DNA from: Prunus persica
Lineage: Eukaryota > Streptophyta > Magnoliopsida > Rosales > Rosaceae
Assembly: GCF_000346465.2 (NCBI RefSeq)
Contig: NC_034014.1
Coordinates: 12,619,911-12,683,910, forward strand
Direction: 5' to 3'
Length of the DNA: 64,000 bases
Position numbers and translations under genes: made by a program. Positions within the stretch are counted from its first letter, which is position 1, and each line of letters starts with the position of its first letter. Positions 48,199 to 60,854 of the stretch are shown here, in pieces. A model generated the notes under the pieces. That model saw nothing but the letters and a program-made list of their open reading frames with translations. It was not told the DNA's origin and searched no databases.

Positions 48199-49973
48199 TC
48201 ATGTCGCTATATGGGCCATCTCATTAGCTGTAAGGTTTTCTTCTCTTGGAATATATTCCCAAGTGGCTTCCCTGAATTCTACCAGGAGATTTCTAGCTGC
48301 CACTAAATAGACAGCTAAGGAAGGACTCAAACACTTGTATTCTCCTGCAATCTGTTTTAGTACAAGCATAGAATCCCCCAGGATTTCCACAAACTGGATT
48401 CCTAGCTCCATCAGTATTTCGAGACCTATGATCAAAGCTTCGTATTCTGCTCTGTTATTGGTGCATTGAAAATCTAGCTGGAGTGAATAACAGTGTCTGA
48501 TTCCTAGTGGATCTTCTAAAACAATTCCTGCTCCGGATGCTAAATTGGTTTTAGACCCATCAAAGTACATCTTCCGGGGGGTGAGATGGGCTGAATAAAT
48601 GGGATTATTGAGACAGGTGTGAGCCCTAGTCATCAGATCTGCATTGGCTATGTCCATGATCTGCCAAGAAATCTGCAACAGCCTGTCCCTTGATGGACTT
48701 CTGTGGAACGTATCTGAAGGCAAATTCTGAGAGGACTATAGTCCAATTACCAATTCTACCCTTCAACATTGGTCTTGTTAGCATGTACTTAATTAAATCT
48801 GTTCTGCCAATGATGTAGATGGTAAAAGGTAGCATGTAATGTTTGAGCTTTATAGCAGTAAAGTATAAAAGCCAAACAAAGCCTTTCAATTGTAGAATAT
48901 TTCCATTCTACTTTTGTCAGAGTTCTGCTTGGGTAGTAGACCTTCCTTGTTATCTTGAACTAAAAGACTCCCAATAGATACTTCTGATGCAAAAACATAT
49001 AATTTGAGTGATCTTTCTCTCTTTGGTAGGGACAGAGCTGGCGGATGTGAGAGGTAGTGTTTGATTTTCTCAAAAGCCTGCTAGTGCTGTTCTTCCTATT
49101 TAAATGCCTGTTTTTGCTTTATCTTAACAAGGAGGAGAAAGGATGGATTTTTCTGGCGAAATTGGATATAAATCTTCTTAGAAAGTTGATCTTCCCTAGG
49201 AGGCTTTGTAATCCTTTCTTGTTCCGAGGTGGCAAAGCTTCCATGATAGATTTTGCTTTGTTCTTGTCGATTTCTATTCCTCTTTGGTGGACCAAGAAAC
49301 CTAAGAAATTGCCAGCTTGAACCCCAAAGACGCACTTCTTAGGATTCATTTTTAACTTGTGTTGTCTCATTCTTAGAAATGCTTTTTTAAAATTTGATAC
49401 GTGATCTCCTTTTTCTGGAGATTTAATCACCACATCATCTATGTATACTTCTAGAGAATGGCCTATCATGTCATGAAAAATAGAATTCATTGCTCTTTGA
49501 TAAGTGGCTCTTGCATTTCTCAAACCAAAAGGCATTACAGTGTATTCAAAAGTGCCTATATGCCCTGGACACATGAAGGCTGTCTTGTGGATGTCTTCTT
49601 CTGCCACCATTGTCTGATTGTATCCTGTATTGCAATCTATGAATGATAGCATTTGGTTATGAGCAGCTCCGTCTACTAGCATGTGTGCCATAGGCATAGG
49701 GTATTCGTCTTTGGGAGATGCTTCATTTAGATTTCTATAGTCCACGAAGATTTTAATTGCCCCTGTTTTTCTTTTAAGAATTGGTACAATATTGGACAAC
49801 CAATCAACATAAATGGATGGCCTAATAAAACCTGCTTTAACCAGTCTCTCTATTTCTTCTTTAACTTTCAGTTCTGTCTCCATGGACATCCTTTTTATGG
49901 CTTGTTTGACTGGTAGATATCCTTCTTTTATTGGCAATTTGTGCTCTACCAATCCTCTATCCAGTCCAGACAT
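48199..49973 (-). pseudogene. Tat/Ogre-type gypsy pol fragment: RT and RNase H
   Basis: 49119-49973 encodes a nearly full reverse transcriptase: RPSIYVDWLSNIVPILKRK, FVDYRNLNEASPKDEYPMP, TAFMCPGHIGTFEYTVMPFG, catalytic YIDDVVIKS, then LKMNPKKCVFGVQAGNFLGF. 48626-48890 holds RNase H-connection text (GQAVADFLADH) in another frame, and 48199-48723 an extra RNase H domain (YFDGSKTNLASGAG, NNRAEYEALIIGLE, LGDSMLVLKQI). RT plus a second, archaeal-type RNase H is characteristic of the Tat lineage. Integrase and gag are absent, and the frame breaks between 48.9 and 49.1 kb. The fragment stops about 180 bp before the truncated LTR. Confidence 0.85.
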
Positions 49974-52689
49974 TTCATAGATAACTTGCGCCCCAAGTTA
50001 CTAATTCTTAAACAAGCAATTGTGAATTTGGGTGAGGAATATCTCCCAAGTAAGTTCATTTCTTGCCTTGGAATGGTGCAGACATCACAATTTTTCATAG
50101 TACAAAATTGGTAGTTCTGGCCAGAATAAGTAAAAAGAAGACAAACTGTTTAGGCAGAACTGCCTATTACTGGACTCAAAAAGCGAAATGGCAACTCCGA
50201 AAAAGACAACAGAATGTTGGACTTCGACTTCTGCCTAGGTAGCTGCCTCTGAACTAAGTTGGATTGGATGTGTCTATGCTGGATTGAATCGTCAACACCT
50301 TCAACTGATGAGTTTCAGCTGGAAATCGATACCAACGTTTGAATTTGGCAGAGCTTCAATTGATTTTGAGCTATGAAAGGCTTGTTGAACGGGCAGAATT
50401 GAGGCCTCTCTAGTCTGAAAAGGACAAAAGTGGCTGGATTGATGGTCACTGAGCTGGAGCTGACTATGGTGTCTGTTCTGCTTGGCCAAGGCTTTCTGTA
50501 AATTTGTTGAGGTTTTCATATTTGTAAAAACCCGGACTCTGCTTGGCTTTGTGCTGAACCAAATTTGTAACGAGAGAAATCTTGCTTTGTAAAACTGTTT
50601 CTCTGAACTAAACTGAAACCAGAGATTTGAATTCTAGCTAATTTGTTCCTTGTGGATCAAAGAGCTTTGGTTGCTTTAGGGTCTGAAAGCTTTTGAGATC
50701 AGTTGATCCTTTTGAGTTTGTCAGTTGTGACTTTGAGAGTTTTTGTCTTGATTGATTTTTTGTTTGTTCTGATCTATTCACCTCCTCTCACATTTATAGG
50801 AAATGCTGGAGTGGGGTTTTTAATCTTAAATAATGGGCAGCAATTCTTTAAAAAGATCTTTTCTTTTTTCAATGTCATAAAAGAAGGAAGCTATTATTTT
50901 GGCAGAGAAGAACCATAAACAATCAGCTTTCATGGAGGTCTTTTCCTTGCTTTTTCTGAAAGAAAACCAACTCACTTTGTTTTTTGTTTGTTCCTTGTAA
51001 AGAGAAAAAATACAATCTGCCATGATGGTCAATTTGCTTTTCTTGATGAACAACTCTCCCTACTTATCCCCTAAAAACGTAGCTTGCTTATCTCTTGGAA
51101 AGGTAACCTATTTGGTGCAGAGCTTCTCTGTATGTGAAAAGGGGATTTGATCATCTTTCCCTGGCTAGAAAGAATGGAGAAGTCCTCCTACAAGACTTGC
51201 CTTCATTAACTCCCTATCAACTCCTCTGTGATAGTTGAAAATTTTGACTTTTCCAAAGTTAGAAAGTCACGTGGGGACTCTCTAAGAGATTTGCTGACTT
51301 CCCTTTTTTGGGTTAGGGATTAAGTAGTGTGGATTTTTCAGAAGGTGGGCTTTTATCCATAGCTATGTGTGTCAGTTTTTTAATTGCCAATAATGGTATT
51401 GTTTTTCTCTTCAGATTATGGCTATATTTGTAACCTGCTAAAAGGTCTGGGCTTTTTTAGCATCTTGGTTTTGACATCTAATTCCTGTAGATAAAAGCCC
51501 AAATGTTTTGTTCATGGGCCTCTCGACAAAAATGGGCTGGCATGCAGAATTTTGGCCCAAACAGGAATAATAAAATTCCTAGTTTTTTAGTAGCAATTGT
51601 ATCCTTCATAAACATGGAATCGTTAACCGTGAGATAATAATTTGGAGACACAAAGGATGGACGCCAGATTTTGGCATCACGAGTTGCTTTGGGTGCAACA
51701 TTTAAAACGAAATGTTTTGGCTTGGAAGAAGAGGTCATTTTAAAGAATTTCGAGAATTTGTTTGGAAAAGCTAAACTTTCAGAAATTGGAAATTTTTTTG
51801 GAAAAGCTAAACTTCCAGATTTTGGCATCACATGTTACTCCAATCATGCCGTACACATGCAAAAATATATAGGTGGAAATGTGGTGACGTTTCCAGAAGC
51901 CCAATATTTGCTTTTTGCAAAATTCAAACTTCACACTGCCTCCGTTAAACTTTGTCGATAGTTCAAGGTTCATAAGGACAATTATTGTCAACCAAATCTT
52001 ATCTTTACGGATTTGAAGGAGTCATTTTTTTTCAAACGTGTCTCTCTTATTTCAGAAGTTTCAGTAGTTAATTTAAAATTTATCATCTCACACTATTCTC
52101 TATCCTTTGATGTACTTAAGAGGCAAGACTATCTCTGATCATTTCTTTAGGAAGAGACTATCCCTCATCACGCTACCTGTGATCTCAAGGGACTATAGGG
52201 CAGCCAAGAATCGAGCACATCCCCCTAATCTCCTGAAGTTCTCCAACAGTAGGAGAGATGAGGGTTTGTTGTCCATTACCTTACTAGTTTCCTTTCCTGA
52301 TTCCTTACCTACCCTGCAATCAATATCATAACTCTTTGTATCTTTTCTTTCTTTTTATAGCTCTCTGTTCCCATGGGATTTTGTGTCTTTAAAGACATCA
52401 TTTGAAGAACAAATCCATGTTTGAACCTAGCAGTTTGGATTTTTGTTTTTTTTTGTTTTTTACAAAGGTAAAATAATTATCGATTTTGATCTTGGAAGAT
52501 ATAATTAGATTATCAAGTGCCTCATTATAATTCTTGCGCAAATCCGAGCTTGAAAAAATATTTGAGCAAAGTTTCTCTCACCAAAGGATGTAAGCAATAT
52601 TTATGTTATTTCATGCTTTTATCCCTATTATTAGTATTCTGGTATTTTGCTCCTAATAGGTGACTGCTTCGGTGATGACAAAATGGGGA
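49974..52689. other. Non-coding retrotransposon-like sequence
   Basis: No intact ORF. A phrase AGATTTTGGCATCAC occurs twice (51669 and 51814), and AAAAGCTAAACTT also twice (51767, 51801). Probably leader or LTR of the Tat-type element, but I cannot show the second end. Confidence 0.4.
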
Positions 52690-53529
52690 GATAATGATAG
52701 GACCCGAATCAAATTCCGCTTTGGAATTCGAGTCGAACCCTGTGCGTGTCCGACACTTGGCAAATGTAGGGCACAAAAGACCTATTTGCCCTTTTTCTTA
52801 AAATTTTGACCTTGACTTCTACCGAAATTTCGGCAGAGTCTCCCCTATATTTTGCTCAATCCCAAAACTTACACCTGTCAAACAAGCATAAATATCCAAC
52901 AACCAACAACCACCACTTCAATAAACTTGTCAAAAGTTCCATTCCCTCTCTAGGGCAATATATCAGAGCAATTTTGATAGCTTACGGATCACTTAATTAT
53001 TTTACATACCAACACTTTTGAACTAGAAGGCGCGGAAGTCAAGATGGCCCGGTGGTGGATGTCTTGTGCACGCTACAGCCTGGGGGCGCAAAACAGTTGA
53101 AAGTGTGAGTGGACCAAAAATAAAAGTTCATAAAATATCTAAGAATATACTAACCCTCGATGTAAAAATAAGGAAATAAATCTAAACACGTATTCTGCAT
53201 TTAAAGCATACTAAACTCAAGGCATTATATGTAAATCATATTCGAACTCGATACTTCTCGCATAAAAACAATGAAATCAAATACAGTTGAGTAAAACTGA
53301 ATATCTAAACTATCTTGTAAACATATGAAATCAACGCAGCTACATATTTATAGAAATATATGCAATCGCTTTCAAGAGCAATAAAACTTGCATGAAAGCA
53401 TTGAAATCCAATTTGCATAAAAGTAATGAAATCAAACCTGCAATAAAGCAATGTACTCAAAACTTGAATTAAAGCACTGCAATTAATCAAAACTACCACT
53501 CGGATGTACCCCTGTAATTCCGTCAATTC

Positions 53530-53790
53530 TCCTGGCAGGTCTCAGCGACACACAGTCTATCCGAGCCGCAAAATCCTGGCAGGATACAGGGGACTATAGT
53601 CAGCCTGATCCGCTGGCAGGTCTTGGTGACACAAAGTCAACTCGAGCCGCTCTGGCAGGATTCAGGAGACCGTAGTCAGCCTGATCCGCAATCCTGGCAG
53701 GTCTCGGGGACACGAAGTCAGCCGAGCCGCAAATCCTGGAAGGTCTCGGGACACCAAGTCTGCCGAGCCGTAAATCCTGGCACTCACGGT
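53530..53790. repeat. GC-rich tandem repeat inside solo LTR
   Basis: About six imperfect copies of a ~42-bp unit with core CCTGGCAGGTCTCGGGGACA followed by AAGTCAGCCGAGCCGCAAAT. The related array at 47770-47940 shows it is an old feature of this LTR family. Confidence 0.85.
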
Positions 53791-54129
53791 CCGAGCGTCC
53801 CCGAAACTCGTGAGGCAATGTCAAGTGCACTGAAGAAACTGAAAAATAGACTGGATGTCCGTAGACATCGGTCCAACTGAGGGTAATAACCATAGCTGGG
53901 TACTCACGGTGGTTAAAAATAAATATTTTAGAAAAATCTGATAAATCACTGTATTTGGCAAGTCTGAAACTAAGCTGCTATTTTCTCTGATATAAATCTC
54001 AACTCTGCTTTCTATCACTTTCTAGCATGTTCAACTAAGCAGCATAGAAATAAAGATATTTTACGGCACAAATCATGCTCGGAAAACATTTGATAAAACT
54101 TATTCAAAATCAAATAATGAAATTTACTC

Positions 54130-54250
54130 ATATAAACTCATTTATAAAAACTTATTTATATAAAATCATTTATGTAAACTCATTTATATAAATCATTTAT
54201 ATAACTCATTTATATAACTCATTTATATAACTCATTTATATAAAATTATT
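54130..54250. repeat. AT-rich tandem repeat inside solo LTR
   Basis: Repeated AACTCATTTATAT-type units of about 13-20 bp. Confidence 0.8.
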
Positions 54251-55748
54251 TATGAAAGAAAGTCCACTCACTTCTAGTCCGAGCTCGCTAGACCTCCTGA
54301 CGGTCTCTCCTGCGGGCCTGTCTGGTCCCGGGTGCCTGGGTCAACCATCATGAATGTTTAATTAATAAAACTGCTCGGTATAACTTTTTAAGTAAAACCC
54401 TGACCCCCGACTTCTAGAAGTGCGTGCACTAACTTTAAAGTCATTTTCCTGCCCACTTAGGCATTTCAGATATTTACAATCGTCTGAAAAGACTCGAGAC
54501 TTCATTAAGTGATAAACTTCCACCTTGGTCGAGACGGAACCCCGTGGGGTCCACGACCTCCAATGACCAATCTGAGAATTCCTTTAAGTTCCTCATGTTT
54601 AAGGAACCATATCCTGCAAGTTTGGTCTGAAACTGACGATCGGTTTGACCACGATCGTGAAATCATACAATTTCCAAACCCTAGCCCCAGGGTTCGTGAT
54701 TTCGGAGTATCCGGGACTCCGATTCACAATCCGTCGAATCCTACACGATCCTAAAATTATTTGGAACAACATATCCGAAATTGAGAGCGATCCAACGGTT
54801 CGGTAATATTGAACGCGAAAATCGCACAATATGAAAAATCCATTCGGGGCTCAAACGGAATCCAAATTGAGATCCGCAAAATCCTATGCGCTCGTGACAA
54901 CATAAGGGTCGCAACAAGACACAATTCCATTGCACTACCCTCACCCACACGCTCCAGCACGCGCCAGCAGCGATGGGTGTCTAAAGCGATTTCGGCTCGC
55001 CGGAAAAACTTCAAACCAAGGCTCCAAACTCCTACCCTAGGTAAAACACCATATTTGGAGCCACTTTTGTTCTTAGACCTACCCCAAAAAGTGGCCGGAA
55101 GTGGCCGAAAACGGAGGCCAAAAATCGGCTGAAACTTCAATCTCACAAATCCGATGGCTACACTACAAATCGATCTAATCCGACCCAACAGGCAGCTAGA
55201 ACAGCTCGAGAGGTTCAAGATCCATACCTAGGTCGACGAAAATGGTGGCCGGAGGAGGGAGATCGGCGGCTGTGAAGTTTTGATGACATTCCGGCGGTTT
55301 TCTGCATTTTCCGGCCATCACAGGCCGTGCCGCCGGCGGGGAAGGGTCGGGAAAGGTAGGGGACTCGATGGCGGTTCCATCGCCACCATTCCCGTGGCCG
55401 GTGGTGCCCTGAGGCGGCGCCAGCAAGCTCTGGAAGGCGGCGGGGCGAATCTGCGCGAAGAGAGAGAAAGCTGGCTGGTTTTTATAGATCCAACTTCAAA
55501 ATATTTACGGTTATGCACTGAGACTCTTTTGACCATAACTTTCTCGTTACAGCTCCGATTCGGGCCCACTACGTGTCTATGAACTCGTTTCACCGTGTTC
55601 TACGCAATGGTGCAAGCGCAATTGTCAAATTCCTTCTCGATCAAAAAGTCACCTTTTTCTTAATAAAATATTACGAGGGCAAAATTGTCTTTTCGCAAAA
55701 TAAAATATTCCTTAATGATGAATTTTTGGTTTGGGATATTACAGATAA

Positions 55749-57229
55749 GACTGTTCTAGAAGAACTGCATGTAAAGGACCATTCCAGAAGAATGGCCGGC
55801 ATTATAGGTTCCAGAAGAAGACTTGTATTATGACCATTGCAGAAGAATGGATTGTATCATCCTGATATGTATTCATGAATTATTAATGGAAATCCGACAT
55901 ATTGCAAGTTGAATACATTGATAATACACTGCATATATTAAAGGCCCAAAAGAGCAAAACATGGGTATATCCGTGATCAATGTGATGCACACCTATTGCA
56001 TAGCAAATGATATGGATTGGGAACCCGAAAGGACAATCCATTAACATGTCAATATTAATATGGTGCACTCCTAATGCGTACCAAATTATATGGTTTAAAG
56101 GCCAGAAGGACAATAGATTGACATGTGTGCATTAATTTGTTGCATGCCTACAACATGACAAATTTATGTGCTCTAAAATGTTTCAACTCCTTGAATGGAG
56201 ATTATCCATGCCCTATTATAAATAGTGCTCCATTGGAGGTTATGATCCGTATTATCACATAATTAATCTTATAAGAGATGTCTGTCTAGAAACAGACAAT
56301 GAAAGCCCATGAAGTGTCTTGGGTACCCAAAAACAAAGAAATACTCATAATTGATGCATGCGCGTGCACATGAGAATGGTGTGATCATGAATTTATGAAA
56401 GATAATTTTTGGTTTTTAGAGTAGCTACTCAAATCATCAATGAGTTGTGTTGATTGGAACCATGTTCTATTATTAAATGTCGACAAAAATCATTGGCCAA
56501 AAATGGAAAGAGACAATTCCATTATAGATGAGAATGAATGTGAAAGAACAACCCATTGTACAAACCCCAAAAGATTTTAACCCTGCAGATTATACATAGG
56601 CATTCGAAATATAGTGGAATACGTGCACTTTACGAAGACCTACCCGCTATATTGAAGGGTTATTAAATGCATGGGAGCATAACGTTCTATTATTAAGAGG
56701 AATGAATAGGTGGGTATAAAGCTATATAATATGTCATGAAGTGTAATCCCTTACATAAAATCCCTAAAGGATTAAAACTGCATGAAGTAAGTCCGTGAAA
56801 GACATATGCCTAAAGAACAAAATTTGTACTCGATACGAATATGTATAAATTGCCTCAGTGAGTACTTTCATCATGATATGGCTGCAAGGCATTTCAACTC
56901 CTGAAGAGTTGATAGTTGATAAAAACTCCTTCATAGTTCATATTTGGTTAAAACTCCTGAGGAATTCAAGAAATATATGTCTCAACCTACAGATCGAGCA
57001 TTATTTCGGCAAGATTCTTGTCCACAAATCAGCTTATACTAAGAAAGTAGTAAAGCATTTTGATGTGGAAATATTGAAACACATTGAAATTCTTTCTTAT
57101 TTTTCTTCTACTTGCAACAGATCTGAAAATTCAAACAGCATTCGCCAAGGGAGTGAATATTGGGAATCGAAATGTGGGCCAACAAAGCAACTGTTCCATT
57201 CCAAAAAATAAGTCAATTCAACCACCTTT
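55749..57229 (+). pseudogene. Decayed copia pol fragment
   Basis: Around 56290-56420 the frame gives text like CLETDNES ... VPKNKEILI, seen before the RT in this copia group. At 56858-57080 there are pieces resembling TPEEL and then LQIEHYFGKILVHKSAYTKK, the late-RT motif of copia elements. Many stops interrupt it. Orientation and group agree with the gag relic at 46.2 kb, so both may belong to one element split by later insertions. Confidence 0.6.
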
Positions 57230-57237
57230 GCAACATC

Positions 57238-57810
57238 TGTTCATATTGTCTGTTTTGGGCCCCTACCCTCATGGTTTTGTTTCTGGGAACTCACGAACAA
57301 CTTCCCAGTGGGTCACCCATCCTAGGATTGCTCTAGCCCAAACTCGCTTAACTTTAGAGTTCCCATGACTTGGAAACTAGTGAGCTCCCAAAAGGCCTTA
57401 TGCTAGATGGAGGTGGGCATTTAAATATAAGGCACATCACCCCCTCTTCGTTGGTCAATGTGGGATGTTACAATCCACCCCCCTTAGGGGCCCGACGTCC
57501 TCGTCAGTACACTTGCACCACACGACAGAGTAGCTCTGATACCATTTTGTCACATCTCGGATCGGCTCTGCTAGACCAAGATATTGTACGCTTTGGGCCC
57601 CTACCCTCATGGTTTTGTTTATAGGAACTCATGAGTAACTTCCCAGTGGGTCATCCATCATGTGATTGCTCTAGCCCAAACTCGCTTAACTTTAGAGTTC
57701 CCATGACTCGGAAGCCAGTGAGCTCCCAAAAGGCCTCGTGCTAAATGGAGGTGGGCATGTACATATAAGGCATATCATCCTTTCTCCGTTGGTCAATGTC
57801 AGATGTTACA
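57238..57810 (-). mobile_element. TRIM (miniature LTR retrotransposon)
   Basis: Two direct repeats, 57238-57472 (235 bp) and 57548-57810 (263 bp), the left one lacking 28 bp, enclose only 75 bp. The minus strand reads TGGTATCAGAGC at 57533-57544 next to the right LTR (primer site). A purine run AAGGGGGGTGGAT adjoins the left LTR (polypurine tract). LTRs end GATGTTACA. AACAT occurs at 57232-57236 and 57811-57815, one base off a perfect duplication. There is no coding capacity, so it would move only with proteins from another element. Confidence 0.87.
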
Positions 57811-57830
57811 AACATAACTAGATCTTAAAA

Positions 57831-58170
57831 GGGAAATAGCGCTTAATGCCACTGTAATCCAAACTTTATCTGTAAAATACGACCTTTCCCCCCACATTTT
57901 GCAAATATAACCTATAAATACGTACTTATTGTCCACTTATTGCATACATAACATTTTTTTCCTCAATTTTTGTTCTCTCTCTCAGCTCTGTCTCTCTCAA
58001 GCAGCTCTCACTCTTCACTCTCTCTCTCTCTCTCTCTGTTGCAGTTCTTTTCCTCTCCTAGCGCTGTCTGTCAAGTCGCTCTGCCTAAGGTCACAGCTGC
58101 TTGCAACCTCACAGCTCAACTCAATTGCTGACCTCCAATAGGTACTGTTGATGGTCATTTTCTTAGGGTT
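57831..58170. repeat. Left terminal inverted repeat of MULE 2
   Basis: Pairs with the right arm through AATCCAAACTTTATCTG, CCTCTCCTAGCGCT and GACCTCCAATAGGTA. It contains CT microsatellites near 57975-58040. It lacks roughly 100 bp present in the right arm. Confidence 0.88.
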
Positions 58171-59400
58171 TGGGAGTTTCTTTGAAATTGGTTTTGGGTT
58201 TAGGGGTTTCTCCGAAGTTGTTTGATTCTGATGATTCCTTATTTGAAATAGTGAATGGGTTTGTTCTTTGTCAATTGATTCTTGCATTTGATTTGGGATT
58301 TGCTTTCATGTTGTATTGATGTCTTTTTGCTGTTGTATTGCCAGTTTATTTGTGGTTTTATTCCCGTTCCATTGTGGTTTGAATGGTTTTAGTGATTTAT
58401 GCAATTGGATTCTGCGTTTCGTTGTTGTTTTCTTTCATCCAAAGAAGGAAATTGTAGGTGTTTATTTATAGTCTCTTCATTAGCTACAGGAATATTTATA
58501 GTTTGTTTTGCAGTTGCAGTAGCTTTTTTATGTCTCTAATTTGTACATAGATAGCCATTTATTCTGCTATATAGGCAGAGTCCATGATTTTTCTTTTGAT
58601 GTTCCATCTGTATTATATTTCGTATGTTCTCTGTTTATTACATACATGTATATCAGTATCGTGATGAGTAGATTTTAGGAAGCAATCATGCAGTTGGGCT
58701 AGTTCTTTTAGCCTTTTCTTTGAAACCCTGTATGAAGTTGATCTTCGGGGCATGATATCCCTTTGACACTTGGGTGGTGTTCGGTTTGTGGATAGAATGT
58801 AATCCAGATTGGTAAAATGGAATGTAGGTAAGAGTGGAGTGTGGAGAGAGTTTGAGAGTTGATAAGAAACTGAAATTGGGTAAAGAATGCAATTGGTATT
58901 ATTTCACATTTTGGGGAATTGACAGTTCATGGGAATGGCCATGTCTTTCCACAGTGTAATCCAATAAACCAAACACTATCTTATAGATAGCATTATAAAT
59001 GAAAATGGTGTATCAAATGGGATTTGTGGCATTTTTTAGCAAGCCTTATAGAGAGAAAATATAAGATAAGGAAATGGCATCAATAGCTTCTGGTAGCTAG
59101 AAGGAATCTGTATTTTTTCTGTCATGGGAAACATTGGTGAACATACAACTTATGTATTGCATATTAAGTGTCTATTGCCCCTCTATTGTACTGTTATCAC
59201 TGATATATCTCGTGCCTATTACCTTGATCTGCCTCTATATTGTGTGTTTATTGCTTTGTTATTGTGTATATTTCAATGGCTTGAAATTATTTGTTTAAGT
59301 AATGTAGGTATCAAATTTTGGTATGTAATGATCCAGATGTATAATGTTGGTGTGTAGGAAAATATGGTTTCTAAAGTAAAGCTGATGATTGATAAGGATC
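58171..59400. other. Interior of MULE 2 without recognised coding sequence
   Basis: T-rich, intron-like or 3'-flank sequence; no supported frame. The catalytic part of a transposase would be expected here in an intact element and is absent. Confidence 0.55.
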
Positions 59401-59539
59401 AAAACTTCCAGGGATCAAAAGTTCCAGCTGATGATTATGTCACTCGGTGTGTATATTGTCTAAGAATCCTTCATCTTCTTTTACAATGAAGTAGCTACAA
59501 GTGTTGCGGTTACTTGACGATGGTTGTCATTTACCAACC

Positions 59540-60517
59540 TCAAATCACATTCATGGTCAGCTGTACACTTCACAATCATGAAGTTGTATTCTCCAATTCT
59601 CAATGCTCGGACCCGTCATGGGCATGGACGTTGAAAACAAACCACAAGCAACCTCTTAGTGCAAGAGAATTACACCTTAAATTCAAAGTGGCCTCTCAAT
59701 GCCGCCAACCATAACTTGGTCAATAAGGCTCCCTTACTAGAGAAAATTTTCCCAACTTCAATTTTCGGATTCCAATGACTTCGCGAATACCCTGTATCCA
59801 AATATGCTTCTTCTTCACTTACACCAGTCACATTGTACTGGTTGTGTTTACCCATTTGAATTAAATAATGTTCCCGAGTGGGTTCAGATTTTGCACCTAA
59901 ACGCATTATTGGCAATTGGACTTATGTGTCCAAGTGGCCCAAAATAGGAGGGGCAGAGTACAATGACACTCCATTTGTACCATTATCACCACCATGCATC
60001 TCCTCCACCATGCTAAAATCAATCATGTCCATAAAATCTGTCCCAACATCACCTCCCACATCAGTGATATTTGTATTATTCCGAGTTACTTCATTGCTTT
60101 CAACAATGGCAACTGAAGAACGACCCATCTGACTATTATGTGTCGCCATATGCATACTATCAACTACATCATTTGTCAATCCTCTATCTTCTATACTCAT
60201 GAGTAAAGGAACTAGTTTTGAAGGTGTTACCTCACAATTACCTCACAATTCTACTTCATAAAAAATTGGACATCATCATTGTCCTCAATCTTTATGCGCT
60301 TCCACTCATTCGAGACTACCAAAACTGAGAACTTTAAGCAAACCTTGTCTTTGCTGCCATTTGTATTACCAATTTTATGCACACGATCCAACAGTTCAGC
60401 AAATGTGATGGTATGTGGTACTATTATGCTTTTTGAGTCACCCCCTTCATATTTGTGCATCTTCTTTAAGGTTACCCATTTTCCATTGTAGCAAACCAAA
60501 ATAACAATTGTCTCCAT
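59540..60517 (-). pseudogene. N-terminal MuDR transposase fragment of MULE 2
   Basis: 60251-60517 encodes METIVILVCYNGKWV ... DDVQFFM, the PB1-like start of plant MuDR transposases. A TAG follows QFFMK. Just after it an 11-bp tandem duplication (TTGTGAGGTAA twice, near 60225-60250) shifts the frame. 59922-60200 is an acidic linker. 59670-59915 and the text to about 59540 match the DNA-binding region (IEVGKIFSSKGALLTKLWLA, LRGHFEFKV, then CTKRLLVVC in frame after a stop). The DDE catalytic core is missing. Confidence 0.8.
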
Positions 60518-60854
60518 TTTTTATCATGACAAAACAACATTTCATTAACACATGTAAAGCCACAAGCAAATCACTGCAATAAAACTACAATAAACAGGCA
60601 ATACAAGATCAATACAACAACACTGTAATAGCAATACAACAATAAAAACAACAGTAAACAAGGATTCATCATAATCATACTATACAAATCTACTGCATCA
60701 AATGAAAAATCTCATGTTTCAAGATTCACATATCCAAAGCAATCTAAATCCATTTGGTAAAAACCCAAATGGATGAGCATGAAAATTCAAATCACATAAA
60801 CCAAAGGAATCAAAACAAAACCATTTTTACAAAAACCCATAGAGATTCAAAAAA

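Larger units (their letters stand above)
52690..55748 (-). mobile_element. Solo LTR of a long-LTR gypsy family (3,049 bp) with GATAA duplication
   Basis: The LTR is 52695-55743: plus strand starts TGATAGGACCCG and ends GGGATATTACA; read on the minus strand it starts TGTAATATCCC, common for plant gypsy LTRs. GATAA stands directly before (52690-52694) and after (55744-55748), so one LTR alone lies between target-site copies. Internal features: a GC-rich tandem repeat at 53530-53790, an AT-rich repeat at 54130-54250 and a GC-rich right third. ORFs inside it resemble no known protein. Confidence 0.85.

Noticed and set aside
53530..53790. CRISPR-like or satellite array
   Set aside because: Imperfect units without unique spacers inside an LTR, also found in the related LTR piece at 47.8 kb.
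54757..55593. Arg/Pro-rich ORFs on both strands
   Set aside because: GC-rich LTR sequence open in several frames at once; no family resemblance.
47042..55743. One full-length gypsy element with LTRs at 47042 and 52695
   Set aside because: The right LTR has its own GATAA duplication on both sides and the bases before 47042 do not match, so it is a solo LTR plus a separate fragment.
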